This document shows, piece after piece, positions 26,526 through 35,888 of a DNA stretch of 64,000 nt. The position numbers and the translations under genes are program-made. Below the pieces are notes generated by a model. That model saw nothing but the letters and a program-made list of their open reading frames with translations. It was not told where the DNA came from and searched no databases. This DNA comes from JAODBJ01 sp963782465 (GTDB lineage Bacteria; Actinomycetota; Acidimicrobiia; IMCC26256; PALSA-610). The DNA lies in assembly GCA_963782465.1 (NCBI GenBank), contig CAWAJR010000003.1:806001-870000 (forward strand). Direction: 5' to 3'. How positions within the stretch are numbered: the first letter of the stretch is position 1; each line of letters begins with the position of its first letter.

Positions 26526-28009
26526 TCGCCATCGACGCCGGCACCACCGGCGTCCGTTCGTTCGCCGTGAACGGCGACGGGTTGCCGTTCGCGTGGTCGT
26601 ACCGCGAGTTCCCGCAGCATTTCCCGCAGCCGGGTTGGGTCGAGCACGACGCCAACGACATCTGGGATGTCACCGGCGCGACCCTGGCCGATGTCGTACG
26701 CGACATCGAAGCCGCCGGCGAGACGATCGCCGCGATCGGCATCACCAACCAGCGCGAGACCGTCGTCGTATGGGACCGCGACACCGGCGCACCGTTGCAT
26801 CGGGCGATCGTCTGGCAGGACCGGCGAACCGCGGCGCGCTGCGACGAGTTGCGGGCCGATGGCTTCGAACCGACGGTCCGTCGCACGACCGGGCTGGTCC
26901 TCGACCCCTACTTCTCCGCGACGAAGCTCGAGTGGTTGCTGGGCGAAGGCGGCGTCGAGCGTTCCCCGTCGCTCGCGTTCGGCACCGTCGACTCCTGGCT
27001 GTTGTGGAACCTCACCGGTGGCGCGGGGCGCGGCGTGCACGCCACCGATCCCTCGAATGCGAGCCGGACCTTGCTGTTCGACATCGGCGAGCGCGCATGG
27101 TCCGACACGTTGCTCGACCGGTTCGGGGTCCCCCGATCGTGCCTCCCCGAGGTGATGCCCAGCAGCGGGCGGTTCGGGATCACGGTCCCCGAACGCGCGG
27201 CCGGCCTCGCGGTGCCGGTATCGGGTATCGCGGGCGACCAGCAGGCCGCACTGTTCGGCCAGGCCTGTTTCTCACCCGGCATGACCAAGAACACCTACGG
27301 CACGGGATCGTTCGTCTTGTTGAACGTCGGCACCACGATGCCCGAACCGGTCGACGGTTTGCTCACCACCGTTGCGTGGACGATCGGCGGCGAAACCTTC
27401 TACGCCATGGAAGGTGCGATCTTCGCGACGGGCGCCACGATCCAGTGGATGCGCGACGGGTTGGAAGTGATCACCGAAGCCGCCGAAACCGGCCCGCTCG
27501 CCGAGAGCGTTCCCGACGCCGGCGGCATCGTCGTCGTCCCCGCGTTCACCGGGCTCGGCTCGCCCTATTGGGACCCGTACGCGCGCGGCACGATCGTCGG
27601 CATCACGCGTGGCACCACGCGCGCCCACCTGGCCCGTGCCGTCGTCGAAGCGATGGCGTACCAGACGTGCGACGTCGTCGACGCGATGACCGCCGCGAGC
27701 GGTACCGCGCCCGCCGAACTGCGTGCCGACGGCGGCGCCAGCGTCATGGACCTGTTGTGCCAGGTGCAGGCCGACCTGCTGGGCGTGCCGGTGCGTCGCG
27801 CCGCGGTGCAGGAGACCACTGCGCTCGGCGCCGCCTACCTCGCCGGGATCGCGGAGGGCGTCTGGGCGTCGCCGGGCGAGGCCGCGGGGGCGTGGCGAGC
27901 CGACGCGTCGTTCGAACCGATGATCGACGCGCCGCAACGCGCGGCTCGTCGCAGCGAATGGTCGCGCGCGGTCGAACGAGCGCGAGGTTGGGCCACCGAG
28001 GAGCGTTAG
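26513..28009 (+). CDS. glpK: Glycerol kinase
   Basis: FGGY-family kinase of 498 aa making glycerol 3-phosphate from glycerol and ATP. It opens VVVAIDAGTTGVRSFAVNGDG, has GITNQRETVVVWDRDTG, QDRRTAARC, the GDQQAALFGQACF segment, KNTYGTGSFVLLN and LRADGGASVMDLLCQ. The GTG at 26513 yields the family's usual length, although the frame is open further upstream through the PH-like gene. No glpF or glpD neighbour is present. Confidence 0.93.
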   Translation: MAVVVAIDAGTTGVRSFAVNGDGLPFAWSYREFPQHFPQPGWVEHDANDIWDVTGATLADVVRDIEAAGETIAAIGITNQRETVVVWDRDTGAPLHRAIVWQDRRTAARCDELRADGFEPTVRRTTGLVLDPYFSATKLEWLLGEGGVERSPSLAFGTVDSWLLWNLTGGAGRGVHATDPSNASRTLLFDIGERAWSDTLLDRFGVPRSCLPEVMPSSGRFGITVPERAAGLAVPVSGIAGDQQAALFGQACFSPGMTKNTYGTGSFVLLNVGTTMPEPVDGLLTTVAWTIGGETFYAMEGAIFATGATIQWMRDGLEVITEAAETGPLAESVPDAGGIVVVPAFTGLGSPYWDPYARGTIVGITRGTTRAHLARAVVEAMAYQTCDVVDAMTAASGTAPAELRADGGASVMDLLCQVQADLLGVPVRRAAVQETTALGAAYLAGIAEGVWASPGEAAGAWRADASFEPMIDAPQRAARRSEWSRAVERARGWATEER

Positions 28010-28021
28010 CGTGTTCGAGCG

Positions 28022-28744
28022 CTACGACACCGCGCTCGTCGGCTGACGGACGTCGGCGAGCGTCGCGATCCGGGCCGCCTCGGTCGGGAGGTCTTCGGCC
28101 TGCTTCGTCGCGTACGTGTCGACGTACTCGTAGCCGGAGAGCTGGCCGATCTCGTACATCAACTCGTCGGTGAGTTCGCGCAGCGCCATGTGATCGTCGG
28201 CGCGACGACCGAACCGGGTGCAATCGAGCGGCTCGCCGAAACGGATGGTCACCGTGCGCCCGAGCTTCGGCATCTTCACGTCGACCGGTTGCACCTCGTC
28301 GGTGCCGATCATCCCGACCGGCACGATCGGGGCGCCGCAGCGCAACGCGAGGCGCGCCACACCGGTGTGCCCACGGTGGAGATAGCCGTCGCGCGTGCGG
28401 GTGCCCTCGGGATAGATGCCGAACACCCCGCCCGCCTGCAACACCTCCATCGCGCTCTCGAGTGCCCGTTCGCTCGCGGAACCGCCTTCACGCCGGATCG
28501 GGATCTGCCCGACGCCGCGAAAGAACCATGCGGTCTTCGGATTGTCGAAGTACTCGGCCTTCGCCACGAACGTCACCCGCCGGGGCACGACGAGCGGCAG
28601 GAAGATCGAGTCGAGGAACGACCGGTGGTTCGACGCGAGGATCACCGGCCCGCGTTTGGGCAGGTGCGACGTCCCCTCCGTGCGGATCCGGAACGACAAG
28701 TGCAGTACGGGCGTCAGTACGCCCTTCACCGCCCAGTAGAGCAA
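28022..28744 (-). CDS. 1-acyl-sn-glycerol-3-phosphate acyltransferase (PlsC family)
   Basis: Membrane-associated acyltransferase of 240 aa adding the second acyl chain in phospholipid synthesis. Catalytic motif NHRSFLDSIF (NHxxxxD), the FFRGVGQIPIRREGG substrate block, FGIYPEGTRTRDGYLHRGHTG and IVPVGMIGTDEV are all present. The N-terminus is hydrophobic. It is convergent with glpK, and the two together could feed glycerol 3-phosphate into lipids, though they are not an operon. Confidence 0.9.
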   Translation of the reverse strand: MLYWAVKGVLTPVLHLSFRIRTEGTSHLPKRGPVILASNHRSFLDSIFLPLVVPRRVTFVAKAEYFDNPKTAWFFRGVGQIPIRREGGSASERALESAMEVLQAGGVFGIYPEGTRTRDGYLHRGHTGVARLALRCGAPIVPVGMIGTDEVQPVDVKMPKLGRTVTIRFGEPLDCTRFGRRADDHMALRELTDELMYEIGQLSGYEYVDTYATKQAEDLPTEAARIATLADVRQPTSAVS

Positions 28745-28788
28745 GTGGCCTCCCGCGACAGCGTCGCCGGGAGCCTACGCGCGAACCC

Positions 28789-29109
28789 TTACGCGGCGCC
28801 TCGACCGATCGTGCCGGTGGCGGGAACGGGCGCCGGGAGGCGCTGCGCGAGCGCTTCGATGCGCTCGTGCAGGAAACGGTCCCGCTGGAGGGCGACGTGG
28901 GCGTTTTGCAGGGCCCGACCGTTGCCGGCTTCGTGGATGACCCGTTGGACGGCTTGCCGCAGCAATGGCGTCTCCTCTCGGACGAGATCCCTACGCAGTG
29001 TGAACCCGCCGGCTTTCCGGGCGGTGTCGGCGGCGTGAAGGTGAGGGGGCGAAGGCGTGAACCGCTTGTTTCGGCATCGAGAGGCGCACTTCTTGATGTT
29101 TTGTGCCAA
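28789..29109 (-). CDS. Possible small helical protein
   Basis: A 106-codon frame whose C-terminal 75 residues (FTLRRDLVREETPLLRQAVQ and GRALQNAHVALQRDRFLHER) look like an amphipathic coiled coil. The first 30 residues are less convincing, so the true start may be further in. It is divergent from the tetR gene and would share its operator region. No family recognised; could be a chance frame in GC-rich DNA. Confidence 0.4.
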   Translation of the reverse strand: MAQNIKKCASRCRNKRFTPSPPHLHAADTARKAGGFTLRRDLVREETPLLRQAVQRVIHEAGNGRALQNAHVALQRDRFLHERIEALAQRLPAPVPATGTIGRGAA

Positions 29110-29115
29110 CTCCCT

Positions 29116-29133
29116 CTTGACCTTTTGGTCAAG
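29116..29133. promoter_or_regulatory. Perfect inverted repeat upstream of tetR, probable operator
   Basis: CTTGACC-TTTT-GGTCAAG is a perfect dyad with 7-bp arms and a 4-bp centre, ending 14 bp before the ATG of the following TetR gene. Position and form are those of a TetR-family autoregulatory operator, so the regulator probably binds here and may also control the leftward frame at 28789-29109. Confidence 0.7.
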
Positions 29134-29147
29134 TACCGTGGCCGGAG

Positions 29148-29780
29148 ATGCGGCGAAAGCTCACCCAACGAGGCCAGGAGCGGCGCGACCAGCTGATCCG
29201 TTGCGCCGCGCAACTCTTCGCCGAGCGGGGGTACCACCCGACGTCGGTCGCCGACATCGTCGAGCACCTCGGCGTCGGCAAGGGCGTCTTCTACTGGTAC
29301 TTCTCCTCCAAGGAGGAGCTGCTCAGCGAGTTGTTGAAGTCGTCACATCTGAGCTTGCGGCGCCGCCAGCAAGCTGCGATCGGCGACGAGCCCGACCCAC
29401 TTCGGCGCATCGAACTCGGCATCCGCGCCACGCTCGCCTGGTTCCACGAACACCGGGAGTACTTCGCGATCATCCAGTTCGCGGCGACCGACGAGACGTT
29501 CGCGCCGGTGCTGCGGCGCAACCGCGAAGTCGCGCTCGGCGACACGATCCGGCATTTGAAGGAAGCGATCGTCGAACGCAGCATCCCCGATACCGATCCC
29601 GAGATGCTCGCGCACGCGATCCACGGCGTGATCGACCAGCTGACGCGTCGTTACCTCATCGAGCACGACGAACCGGTGTCGCGTGTCGCCGACGCGGCGG
29701 TCTCGTTCTGCCTCGGCGGCCTGGCCGGCGCACCGGGGCACGGCGACGGGAACCCCGAAGGCCTCAGCCGAGCTTGGTGA
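29148..29780 (+). CDS. TetR family transcriptional regulator
   Basis: The 210-aa protein has an N-terminal TetR helix-turn-helix: RRDQLIRCAAQLFAERGYHP and TSVADIVEHLGVGKGVFYWY, then FSSKEELL. The C-terminal ligand domain is all-helical and contains RATLAWFHEHREYFAIIQFAAT, of the type seen in regulators of fatty-acid or CoA-ester metabolism. A perfect inverted repeat lies directly upstream. It overlaps the 3' end of the convergent aminotransferase by 17 bp. Confidence 0.9.
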   Translation: MRRKLTQRGQERRDQLIRCAAQLFAERGYHPTSVADIVEHLGVGKGVFYWYFSSKEELLSELLKSSHLSLRRRQQAAIGDEPDPLRRIELGIRATLAWFHEHREYFAIIQFAATDETFAPVLRRNREVALGDTIRHLKEAIVERSIPDTDPEMLAHAIHGVIDQLTRRYLIEHDEPVSRVADAAVSFCLGGLAGAPGHGDGNPEGLSRAW

Positions 29781-30939
29781 GCGCCTTGCGCAGCCCGCGC
29801 GCGGCCTGCGTGATCCGCTGCTCGTTCTCGACCAGCGCGAAGCGAACGAAGCCTTCACCCCCCGGACCGAAACCGGAACCGGGCGACATCGCCACCTTCG
29901 CTTCCTGCACGCACATGGTCGCGAACTCGAGGCTCGACATCTCGCTGTAGGGCTCCGGGATCGGCGCCCAGAGGAACATCGTCCCCTTCGGCTTCTCGAC
30001 GTGCCAACCGATGCGCGCCAGGCCGTCGCACAGCGCGTCGCGCCGCCCGCGATAGATCTCGTTGATCTGCTTCGGGTGGTCGGGCGCTTCGTTCATGGCG
30101 ACGGTCGCGGCGATCTGGATCGGCTGGAACGTGCCGTAGTCGAGGTACGACTTGAGCTTTGCGAGCGCGGCGACCACTTCCGCGTTGCCGACGACGAAAC
30201 CCATTCGCCACCCCGCCATCGAGAACGACTTCGTGAGCGTGTAGATCTCGACCGCGACCTCCCGCGCACCGGGCACCTGCAAGATCGACGGCGGCGTGAA
30301 CCCGTCGAAGCCGAGATCCGCGTACGCGAAGTCGTGGACGACGAACACGTCGTGCACCCGCGCCCATTCGACGAGGGCATGCATGAACGCGATGTCGACG
30401 CAGGCAGTGGTGGGGTTGTGCGGGAACGAGACGACCACGACCCGCGGGCGGGGCCAGGCTTGTTCCCACGCGGTGTTCAGGTTGGCGAAGAAGTCTTGGT
30501 CGGGGCCGAGGCGCACGTAGTGCACCGCCGCACCGGCGAGGATCGGGCCCCAGATGTGGATCGGGTACGACGGGCTCGGCACGAGCGCCGAGTCGCCCGG
30601 GCCGACGAGCGCCAGCATCATGTGGGAGAAACCCTCTTTGGCGCCGATCGTCGCGCACACTTCGGTCTCGAAGTCGAGGGTGACACCGAACTCGCGCTCG
30701 TAGAGGTCGGCCGCGGCGAGCCGCAACTTCGGCAACCCCTTCGACATCGAGTAGCGGTGGTTCCGCGGGTTCTGCACCGCCTCGCACAACTTGTCGACCG
30801 CGACCTTCGGCGAGGGGAGGTCGGGGTTGCCGAAACCGAGGTCGATCACGTCTTCGCCGGCTCGGCGCAGTTCCATCTTCAGCGCGTCGATCTGGGCGAA
30901 CGCGTAAGGCGGGAGTGCGTTGATCCGGCGAAATTCCAT
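29764..30939 (-). CDS. Class I/II aminotransferase, AlaC-like
   Basis: Fold-type I PLP enzyme of 391 aa. It opens FRRINALPPYAFAQIDALKM and has IDLGFGNPDLPSP, the SFPHNPTTACVD Asn, VVHDFAYADLGFDG with the cofactor Asp and Tyr, and the PLP lysine in TLTKSFSMAGWRMGF. This pattern matches glutamate-pyruvate transaminase AlaC and related alanine-forming enzymes rather than aspartate aminotransferases. Substrate choice is inferred by similarity only. Confidence 0.88.
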   Translation of the reverse strand: MEFRRINALPPYAFAQIDALKMELRRAGEDVIDLGFGNPDLPSPKVAVDKLCEAVQNPRNHRYSMSKGLPKLRLAAADLYEREFGVTLDFETEVCATIGAKEGFSHMMLALVGPGDSALVPSPSYPIHIWGPILAGAAVHYVRLGPDQDFFANLNTAWEQAWPRPRVVVVSFPHNPTTACVDIAFMHALVEWARVHDVFVVHDFAYADLGFDGFTPPSILQVPGAREVAVEIYTLTKSFSMAGWRMGFVVGNAEVVAALAKLKSYLDYGTFQPIQIAATVAMNEAPDHPKQINEIYRGRRDALCDGLARIGWHVEKPKGTMFLWAPIPEPYSEMSSLEFATMCVQEAKVAMSPGSGFGPGGEGFVRFALVENEQRITQAARGLRKALTKLG

Positions 30940-31011
30940 GCGTTCACGGTACCAGCGCGCCCTGTCGGCTTCGCGCCGAATACCTGCTCAGCGGCCCCCT
31001 AGGCTGCGGTG

Positions 31012-31713
31012 ATGGCCGATCGACCCCTCGCCGTGCTCCTCGACGTAGGCGGCATCTTCCACCTCCCCGACCACGAACGGGTCCTCGGCGCGTTCGCGCG
31101 CGGTGGGTTCGAAGCCCGCGCCGACGACCTCGACCGCGCGCACTATCGAGGCGCGGCCCGCTTCACCTGCGACTACGAAGGCGAACTTCCCTGGCGTGAA
31201 ATGTGGCGCGCGTACCTCGAGGAGTACGCCCGCACCTGCGGGGTCGCCGACGAGCAGTACGGCGACGTGCACGAACATCTCGACGCCGAGTTCGCGAGCG
31301 GCGCGCTCTGGTCGCGCATCATCCCCGGTTCGGTCGACGGTCTGCGCGCCCTTGCCGCGACGGGCGTGACGCTGGGGGTCGTCTCGAATGCCGACGGTAC
31401 CGTCGGCGCGCGGCTGCGCGAGCAGGAGGTGTTGCAGGTCGGGCCGGGCATCGGGGTCGAGGTCGCCTGCGTCATCGACTCCGGCGAAGTCGGTGTCAGC
31501 AAGCCCGACCCGCACATCTTCCGGATCGCGCTCGACGCGATCGGTGTGGAACCGCACGACACGTGGTACCTCGGCGACATGCCGGGGATCGACGTCGTCG
31601 GTGCCCGCGCCGCCGGGCTGCGACCGTTCGTGATGGACCCGTACGGCCTGCACGAAGGCGCCGACTACGAGCGAGTGGGTTCCGTCGCCGAACTCGCGGC
31701 GCCCATCGACTGA
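31012..31713 (+). CDS. HAD superfamily hydrolase
   Basis: A 233-aa HAD-like protein. Motif I is LLDVGGIFHLP: the nucleophile Asp is present but the usual second Asp of DxD is Gly, as in the DVGG subgroup. Motif II is GVVSNADGTV and motifs III/IV are SKPDPHIFRIALD and WYLGDMPGIDVVGARAAGL. The lost acid would remove the general acid/base used by typical phosphatases, so activity is uncertain. GTG at 31009 is an alternative start one codon upstream. Confidence 0.85.
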   Translation: MADRPLAVLLDVGGIFHLPDHERVLGAFARGGFEARADDLDRAHYRGAARFTCDYEGELPWREMWRAYLEEYARTCGVADEQYGDVHEHLDAEFASGALWSRIIPGSVDGLRALAATGVTLGVVSNADGTVGARLREQEVLQVGPGIGVEVACVIDSGEVGVSKPDPHIFRIALDAIGVEPHDTWYLGDMPGIDVVGARAAGLRPFVMDPYGLHEGADYERVGSVAELAAPID

Positions 31714-31724
31714 ACCTCAGCCGC

Positions 31725-32627
31725 TCACCACTGCGGAAGTTCGCCGACGGCGTTGGGCGCGAGATCGCCCATCACCCGCTCCTCGGCCCGCGACAACACG
31801 ACGATCCCCCACAGCACCGCGAGGATCGACACGACGATCGCGAATGCCTGCGTCGCACTGGCGGCGCTCACGTTTTCGCCGAGCAGCAACAACCCGAGGA
31901 TCGCGGCCGAAATCGGGCCCATGGCTTCGGTCGTACCGACGGCCGCGCCGAGCGCACCCGTTTGCAGTGCCGACTGCGCGATCACGACGCCGCCGATCGC
32001 GAACACCGCGAGTGCGTACGGTTCCCAGTGGTTCACCCACGCGAAGATGCCGTCGCCGAAGTAGTGCATCAACGTCTTGGTCAGCACCGCCGACATTCCG
32101 AACGAGAGGCCCGCGGCGACGCCGAGCAACGTCCCCCGTTGCGCCCCCGACGCCGCCCGCCCGGCCGTTATGCACGCGAGGATCAACGCGCAGACGAACG
32201 GGCCGACCAGCAGCCAGCGCGAGACCGCGCCGACGTCTTGGCCGCCGGTCGGTGAGACTTCGTACAGGAACAGCGCGAGCCCGCCCGAAAGCGTCGCCGC
32301 GGCGAGCCAGTCGATGCGTTGCACCGTGCGGTGGCGGAACGCCGCGCCGAGGAACAGGGCCATGAGGATGCCGAGCGCGAGCATCGGTTCGACGAACACG
32401 ACCGCGGCGAGCCCGAGCGCGGCCGCCTGGCACAGGTAGCCGGCGACGTCGGAGACCAGGCCCAGCAACCAGCGGGGACGCTTGACGAGGCGCACGATCA
32501 AGCCGGCCCTGAGGGCGTACTCGTCGGGCACCTGCTCGGCTTCGAGCATCTCGAGCACATTGCTCAGCGCATAGAAGAATGCCGCCGCCAACGACAGGAT
32601 CGTGGCGGCTCCGACCCTGGCCGTCAT
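31725..32627 (-). CDS. DMT/EamA-like multi-helix membrane protein
   Basis: About 300 aa with nine to ten predicted membrane helices. It starts MTARVGAATILSLAAAFFYA, then SNVLEMLEAEQVP, and has the internal two-fold helical pattern and the AAILGLLLLGE-type motif near the C-terminus that mark drug/metabolite transporters. The transported substrate is unknown. The Met at 32627 is preferred to 32672. It is convergent with the HAD gene. Confidence 0.8.
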   Translation of the reverse strand: MTARVGAATILSLAAAFFYALSNVLEMLEAEQVPDEYALRAGLIVRLVKRPRWLLGLVSDVAGYLCQAAALGLAAVVFVEPMLALGILMALFLGAAFRHRTVQRIDWLAAATLSGGLALFLYEVSPTGGQDVGAVSRWLLVGPFVCALILACITAGRAASGAQRGTLLGVAAGLSFGMSAVLTKTLMHYFGDGIFAWVNHWEPYALAVFAIGGVVIAQSALQTGALGAAVGTTEAMGPISAAILGLLLLGENVSAASATQAFAIVVSILAVLWGIVVLSRAEERVMGDLAPNAVGELPQW

Positions 32628-32752
32628 GCACCAAGTATGACGCGGGTCGCCGTTGCCGTTCGTCCGGGCCATCGGCGCGGGCGGAGTGATCCGGCACGGC
32701 CGCGCACGGCGAATGCCTCCCGACCTGCCCGTTCCGTTGCAAGGAGCCGCAC

Positions 32753-33055
32753 ATGTCCGTCCTCGTCATCGCCCGTATCACCGTGGACCGATCTCGATTC
32801 GAGGCCCTTTTCGAGAACCACCACGACGATCTCCTCGAGATCGCCAAGGTCGCGCAGGCCGCCGGCGCGATCCACCACCAGTTCGTCGCCGGCAACGGCG
32901 AGCTGTGCATCGTCGACGAATGGGAGACCGCCGCCGCGTTCGACGCGTTCTTCTCGTCGCAGCCGAAGATCGCCGAGATGATGGCCGAGGCCGGTGTGAC
33001 GAACCCGCCCGCGATCGAGGTGTACGAGGTGATCGACAGCCCCGATCAGTTCTGA
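32753..33055 (+). CDS. Antibiotic biosynthesis monooxygenase (ABM) domain protein
   Basis: A 100-aa ferredoxin-like alpha/beta barrel protein of the ABM family: SVLVIARITVDRSRFEALFE, GAIHHQFVAGNGELCIVDEW and AFDAFFSSQPKIAEMMAEAG. Members include quinone-forming monooxygenases, haem-degrading IsdG types and stress-response dimers; the residues that would select among these are not evident. AAGGAG lies about eight bases before the ATG. It stands alone between a leftward transporter and the next gene. Confidence 0.85.
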   Translation: MSVLVIARITVDRSRFEALFENHHDDLLEIAKVAQAAGAIHHQFVAGNGELCIVDEWETAAAFDAFFSSQPKIAEMMAEAGVTNPPAIEVYEVIDSPDQF

Positions 33056-33106
33056 GGCTCATTTTCGATAGCAACTGCTTGTGAAACTTGGTAGCGTCGC
33101 GGCGCG

Positions 33107-34114
33107 ATGCTCCCCTTGCGTTTCGTGCCCTATGCCGAAGCGGCCGGCGTCCCCAATGTCGTCGTCGACGGTGCCGCCGCCGCGAGCACCGTGCTCACAC
33201 TGTCGCACTGGCCCGGGAGCCCGACGCCCGTCGAACTGCGCGCCGACCTGTCGGCCGAGATCGCGTTCCGCGCCCTCGAACGGCGGGCGTGGTTCGACGG
33301 CCTCGACGCGGTGACCAACAACCACTTCGACCAGGACGGGCTCGCGGGTGTGTACGCGCTCGTGAGCCCCAACGATGCGTGGCCGCGTCGCGATCGTGTC
33401 GTCGACGTCGCGCGCGCCGGCGATTTCGGTGCGTTCAAGGATCGGGACGCGGCGCGCATCGCGATGGCGCTCGCGGCCTACGACGACCCGGCGCTGTCGC
33501 CCCTCGACCGGTCGCTCCTCGACGCGCCCTACGACACGCTCTGCGCGTCGCTGTACGCCGAGCTCCTCCCCCACTTCACCGAGATGCTCGACCATCCCGA
33601 TCGGTGGCGGGCACTGTGGGAAGCCGAGGACGCGCACCTCGGCGCGTCGATCGCGGCGATCGAAGAGGGCGTCGTCCGGATCGACGAGCACCCGGCCCTC
33701 GATCTCGCGGTGGTGCACGTCCCGGAAGCGTGGGCGCTGCGCACGGCGCACCGGTTCACCCAACGCCAGACCGACGCGGTGCACCCGATGGCGCTCGACA
33801 ACGCGACCGAGTGCACGCGTGTGCTCGTCGCGCAGGGGCGGCGGTACCGGCTCGAGTTGCGTTACGAAAGCTGGGTGATGTTCGTGTCGCGACCGATCGC
33901 CCCTCGCCCCGACCTCCGGCCGCTCGCCGCCGCGCTCAGCGAACTCGAACCCGACGGCACACGGTGGGCCGCCGACCCGCCCGGCGCGCTCACCCCGCAA
34001 CTCCGCCACGACGGCGACGAGAGCGGCCTCGCCCCCGACGTCGTGCAGGCGCAGGTCGAGGATTACCTCGCGGCCGCGCCCGCCGCGTGGGACCCGTTCG
34101 CGCCGCGCGCCTGA
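33107..34114 (+). CDS. Conserved hypothetical protein with DHH-like motif
   Basis: A 335-aa cytoplasmic protein I recognise only as a conserved actinobacterial unknown. The N-terminal LRFVPYAEAAGVPNVVVDGA and the motif TNNHFDQDGLAGVYALV resemble the start of DHH-type phosphoesterases, where an Asp-x-Asp-Gly loop binds metal. The C-terminal half has no motif I can name. It begins 51 nt after the ABM gene. A role in phosphoester hydrolysis is only a suggestion from that one motif. Confidence 0.7.
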   Translation: MLPLRFVPYAEAAGVPNVVVDGAAAASTVLTLSHWPGSPTPVELRADLSAEIAFRALERRAWFDGLDAVTNNHFDQDGLAGVYALVSPNDAWPRRDRVVDVARAGDFGAFKDRDAARIAMALAAYDDPALSPLDRSLLDAPYDTLCASLYAELLPHFTEMLDHPDRWRALWEAEDAHLGASIAAIEEGVVRIDEHPALDLAVVHVPEAWALRTAHRFTQRQTDAVHPMALDNATECTRVLVAQGRRYRLELRYESWVMFVSRPIAPRPDLRPLAAALSELEPDGTRWAADPPGALTPQLRHDGDESGLAPDVVQAQVEDYLAAAPAAWDPFAPRA

Positions 34115-34126
34115 GCCGGTCGCCGG

Positions 34127-34896
34127 TCAGCCGGTACGCGGTTCCCAACTGAAGAACCGGATCGCCAACCGCAGGCCGACGATGCCCCACGCGGCCACGA
34201 TCGCGACGTCGCTCCAGTGGAACGCGGTACCGAGGAAACCGGCCTGCATCCCCGTCGCGAAATGCCGGACGGGAAAGATGCGCGACACCCACAGGATCCA
34301 CGACGGCGTGCTGTTGTCGAACGGGATGAAGATCCCCGAGAGGAACAGGATCGGCAGGATGCTCGCGTTCACCGTCGCGCCCGCGGCGTCGGCGTTCGGG
34401 ATCACCGCGGTGATCGCGAGCCCGAGCGCGCAGAACGAGGCCGCGCCGACCGCGAGCATCACGACGAAGCGTACGAGCGTGATCCCGGTCGGGATGTCGG
34501 CGCCGTAGAACGCCCGGCCGAACGCGGCCGTAACCGCGACGAGCAGGATCGCGACGAACAATGCGTGGACGACACGGGCCCGAGGAACGCGCCGCTCGGC
34601 AGCGGCGTGCCGTTCGTACGTTTCAGCACGCCCGCATCGCGCTGGAAGGTGACCGCGATCGCGATGTTGTTGTAACAGGCGGTGATCACCGCGAACGCCG
34701 CCATTGCCGCCACGTAGTACGTCGAGGTCTTGACGGTTCGGGTACCGATGTGAACGGTCGAATCCCCGAGCAACGCGGTGAAGATCACGAGGAACATGAG
34801 CGGGAACGTGAACGTGAAGAACACCGACGACGGGTTCCGCCAGAACGCCTTGTTCACGTAGCGCACCTGCGAGGCGGTCAACCGTATCGCCGTCAT
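34127..34896 (-). CDS. ABC-2 type transporter permease, frameshifted at 34576-34581
   Basis: Six-helix membrane subunit of an ABC exporter. The N-terminal half starts MTAIRLTASQVRYVNKAFWR and includes FPLMFLVIFTALLGD and the KRTNGTPLPSGAFLG loop; the C-terminal half continues in another frame as RVVHALFVAILLVAVTAAFG and TVNASILPILFLSGIFIPFD through the ABC2 signature. The joint falls in GGGCCC (34576-34581), where one more base would restore the reading frame. It overlaps the ATPase gene by 4 nt. Substrate unknown, of drug or lipid exporter type. Confidence 0.85.
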
Positions 34897-35821
34897 GACG
34901 CGCCACCCCCGCTCCCCGACGACTCCGTGAGCGACAGGTATACGTCCTCGAGCGAGGGTCGCGCGACTTCCAGGCCGGCGAGATCGACGCCGTGCTCGAT
35001 CGCCCAACCGGTGAGCTCGTGCAGCGCGCGCACCGCATCGTCGACCCGCAATTCGTGCACGCCTTCGCGGTCGCGCGTCCCCGCCAGACCGTCGGGCGGC
35101 GCGAGCCCCTCCGGGGCGCGGTAGCGGATCAACGCCTGGGCCGGTCGCGGTCGCCCAGCGAGCCGGGCGGGCCTTCGGCGACGATCCGGCCGCGGGCGAC
35201 GACCGCCACCCGGTCGGCGAGGAACTGCGCTTCGTCCATGTAGTGGGTCGTCAACAGCACGGTCTTGCCCAGATGGGCGAGGTTCTTGATGACGTCCCAG
35301 ACCTCGTGGCGCGCCGATGGATCGAACCCGGTCGTCGGCTCGTCGAGGAACAGCAACTCGGGGTCGCCGGCCAGGGCGATCGCGACGTCGAGCCGGCGTT
35401 GCTGCCCACCCGACAGCCGGATGACGCGCTCGCCGCGTTTCGCGTTCAAGCCGACGAGATCGATCACCTCGTCGACCGGCCGCGGGTGCGGGTAGAACCC
35501 CGCGTACATCGCGACCGTTTCGACCACGGTCAGGTACCGCTCGACGCCCGTCGATTGCAGGACGATCCCGATCTGCGGCTTCAGGCGGGCCCGTTCGTGG
35601 CCCGGGTCGACACCGAGTACCGCGACCTCTCCCCCGTCGCGCTTGCGGTACCCCTCGAGGATCTCGACCGTGGTGGTCTTGCCCGCGCCGTTCGGGCCCA
35701 GCAGGGCGAAGATCTCGCCGCGCGAGATGTCGAGATCGAGGCCCCGCACCGCCTCGACATCGCCGTAGGCCTTGGTCAGCCCCCGGACGCGAACCGCCGA
35801 CGCCGCGTCCTCACCGACCAT
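34893..35821 (-). CDS. ABC transporter ATP-binding protein (DrrA-like), frameshifted near 35138-35142
   Basis: ATPase subunit of the same exporter. It starts MVGEDAASAVRVRGLTKAYG with Walker A GPNGAGKTTT, the Q-loop IGIVLQSTGV, the signature LSGGQQRRLDVAIAL, Walker B LLFLDEPTTGFDP and switch His in TTHYMDEAQ. After GSLGDRD the frame ends early; shifted by one base in GGGCC it continues ALIRYRAPEGLAPPDGLAG to SLEDVYLSLT, the normal C-terminal tail of DrrA-type ATPases. So intact in sense but broken by one indel. Confidence 0.87.
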
Positions 35822-35888
35822 CGACCCATCATCTCGCCCCGCGCTCACGAGGGCAAACCGCCGGCGCCGCAACCCGTCGGGTGCTGCG

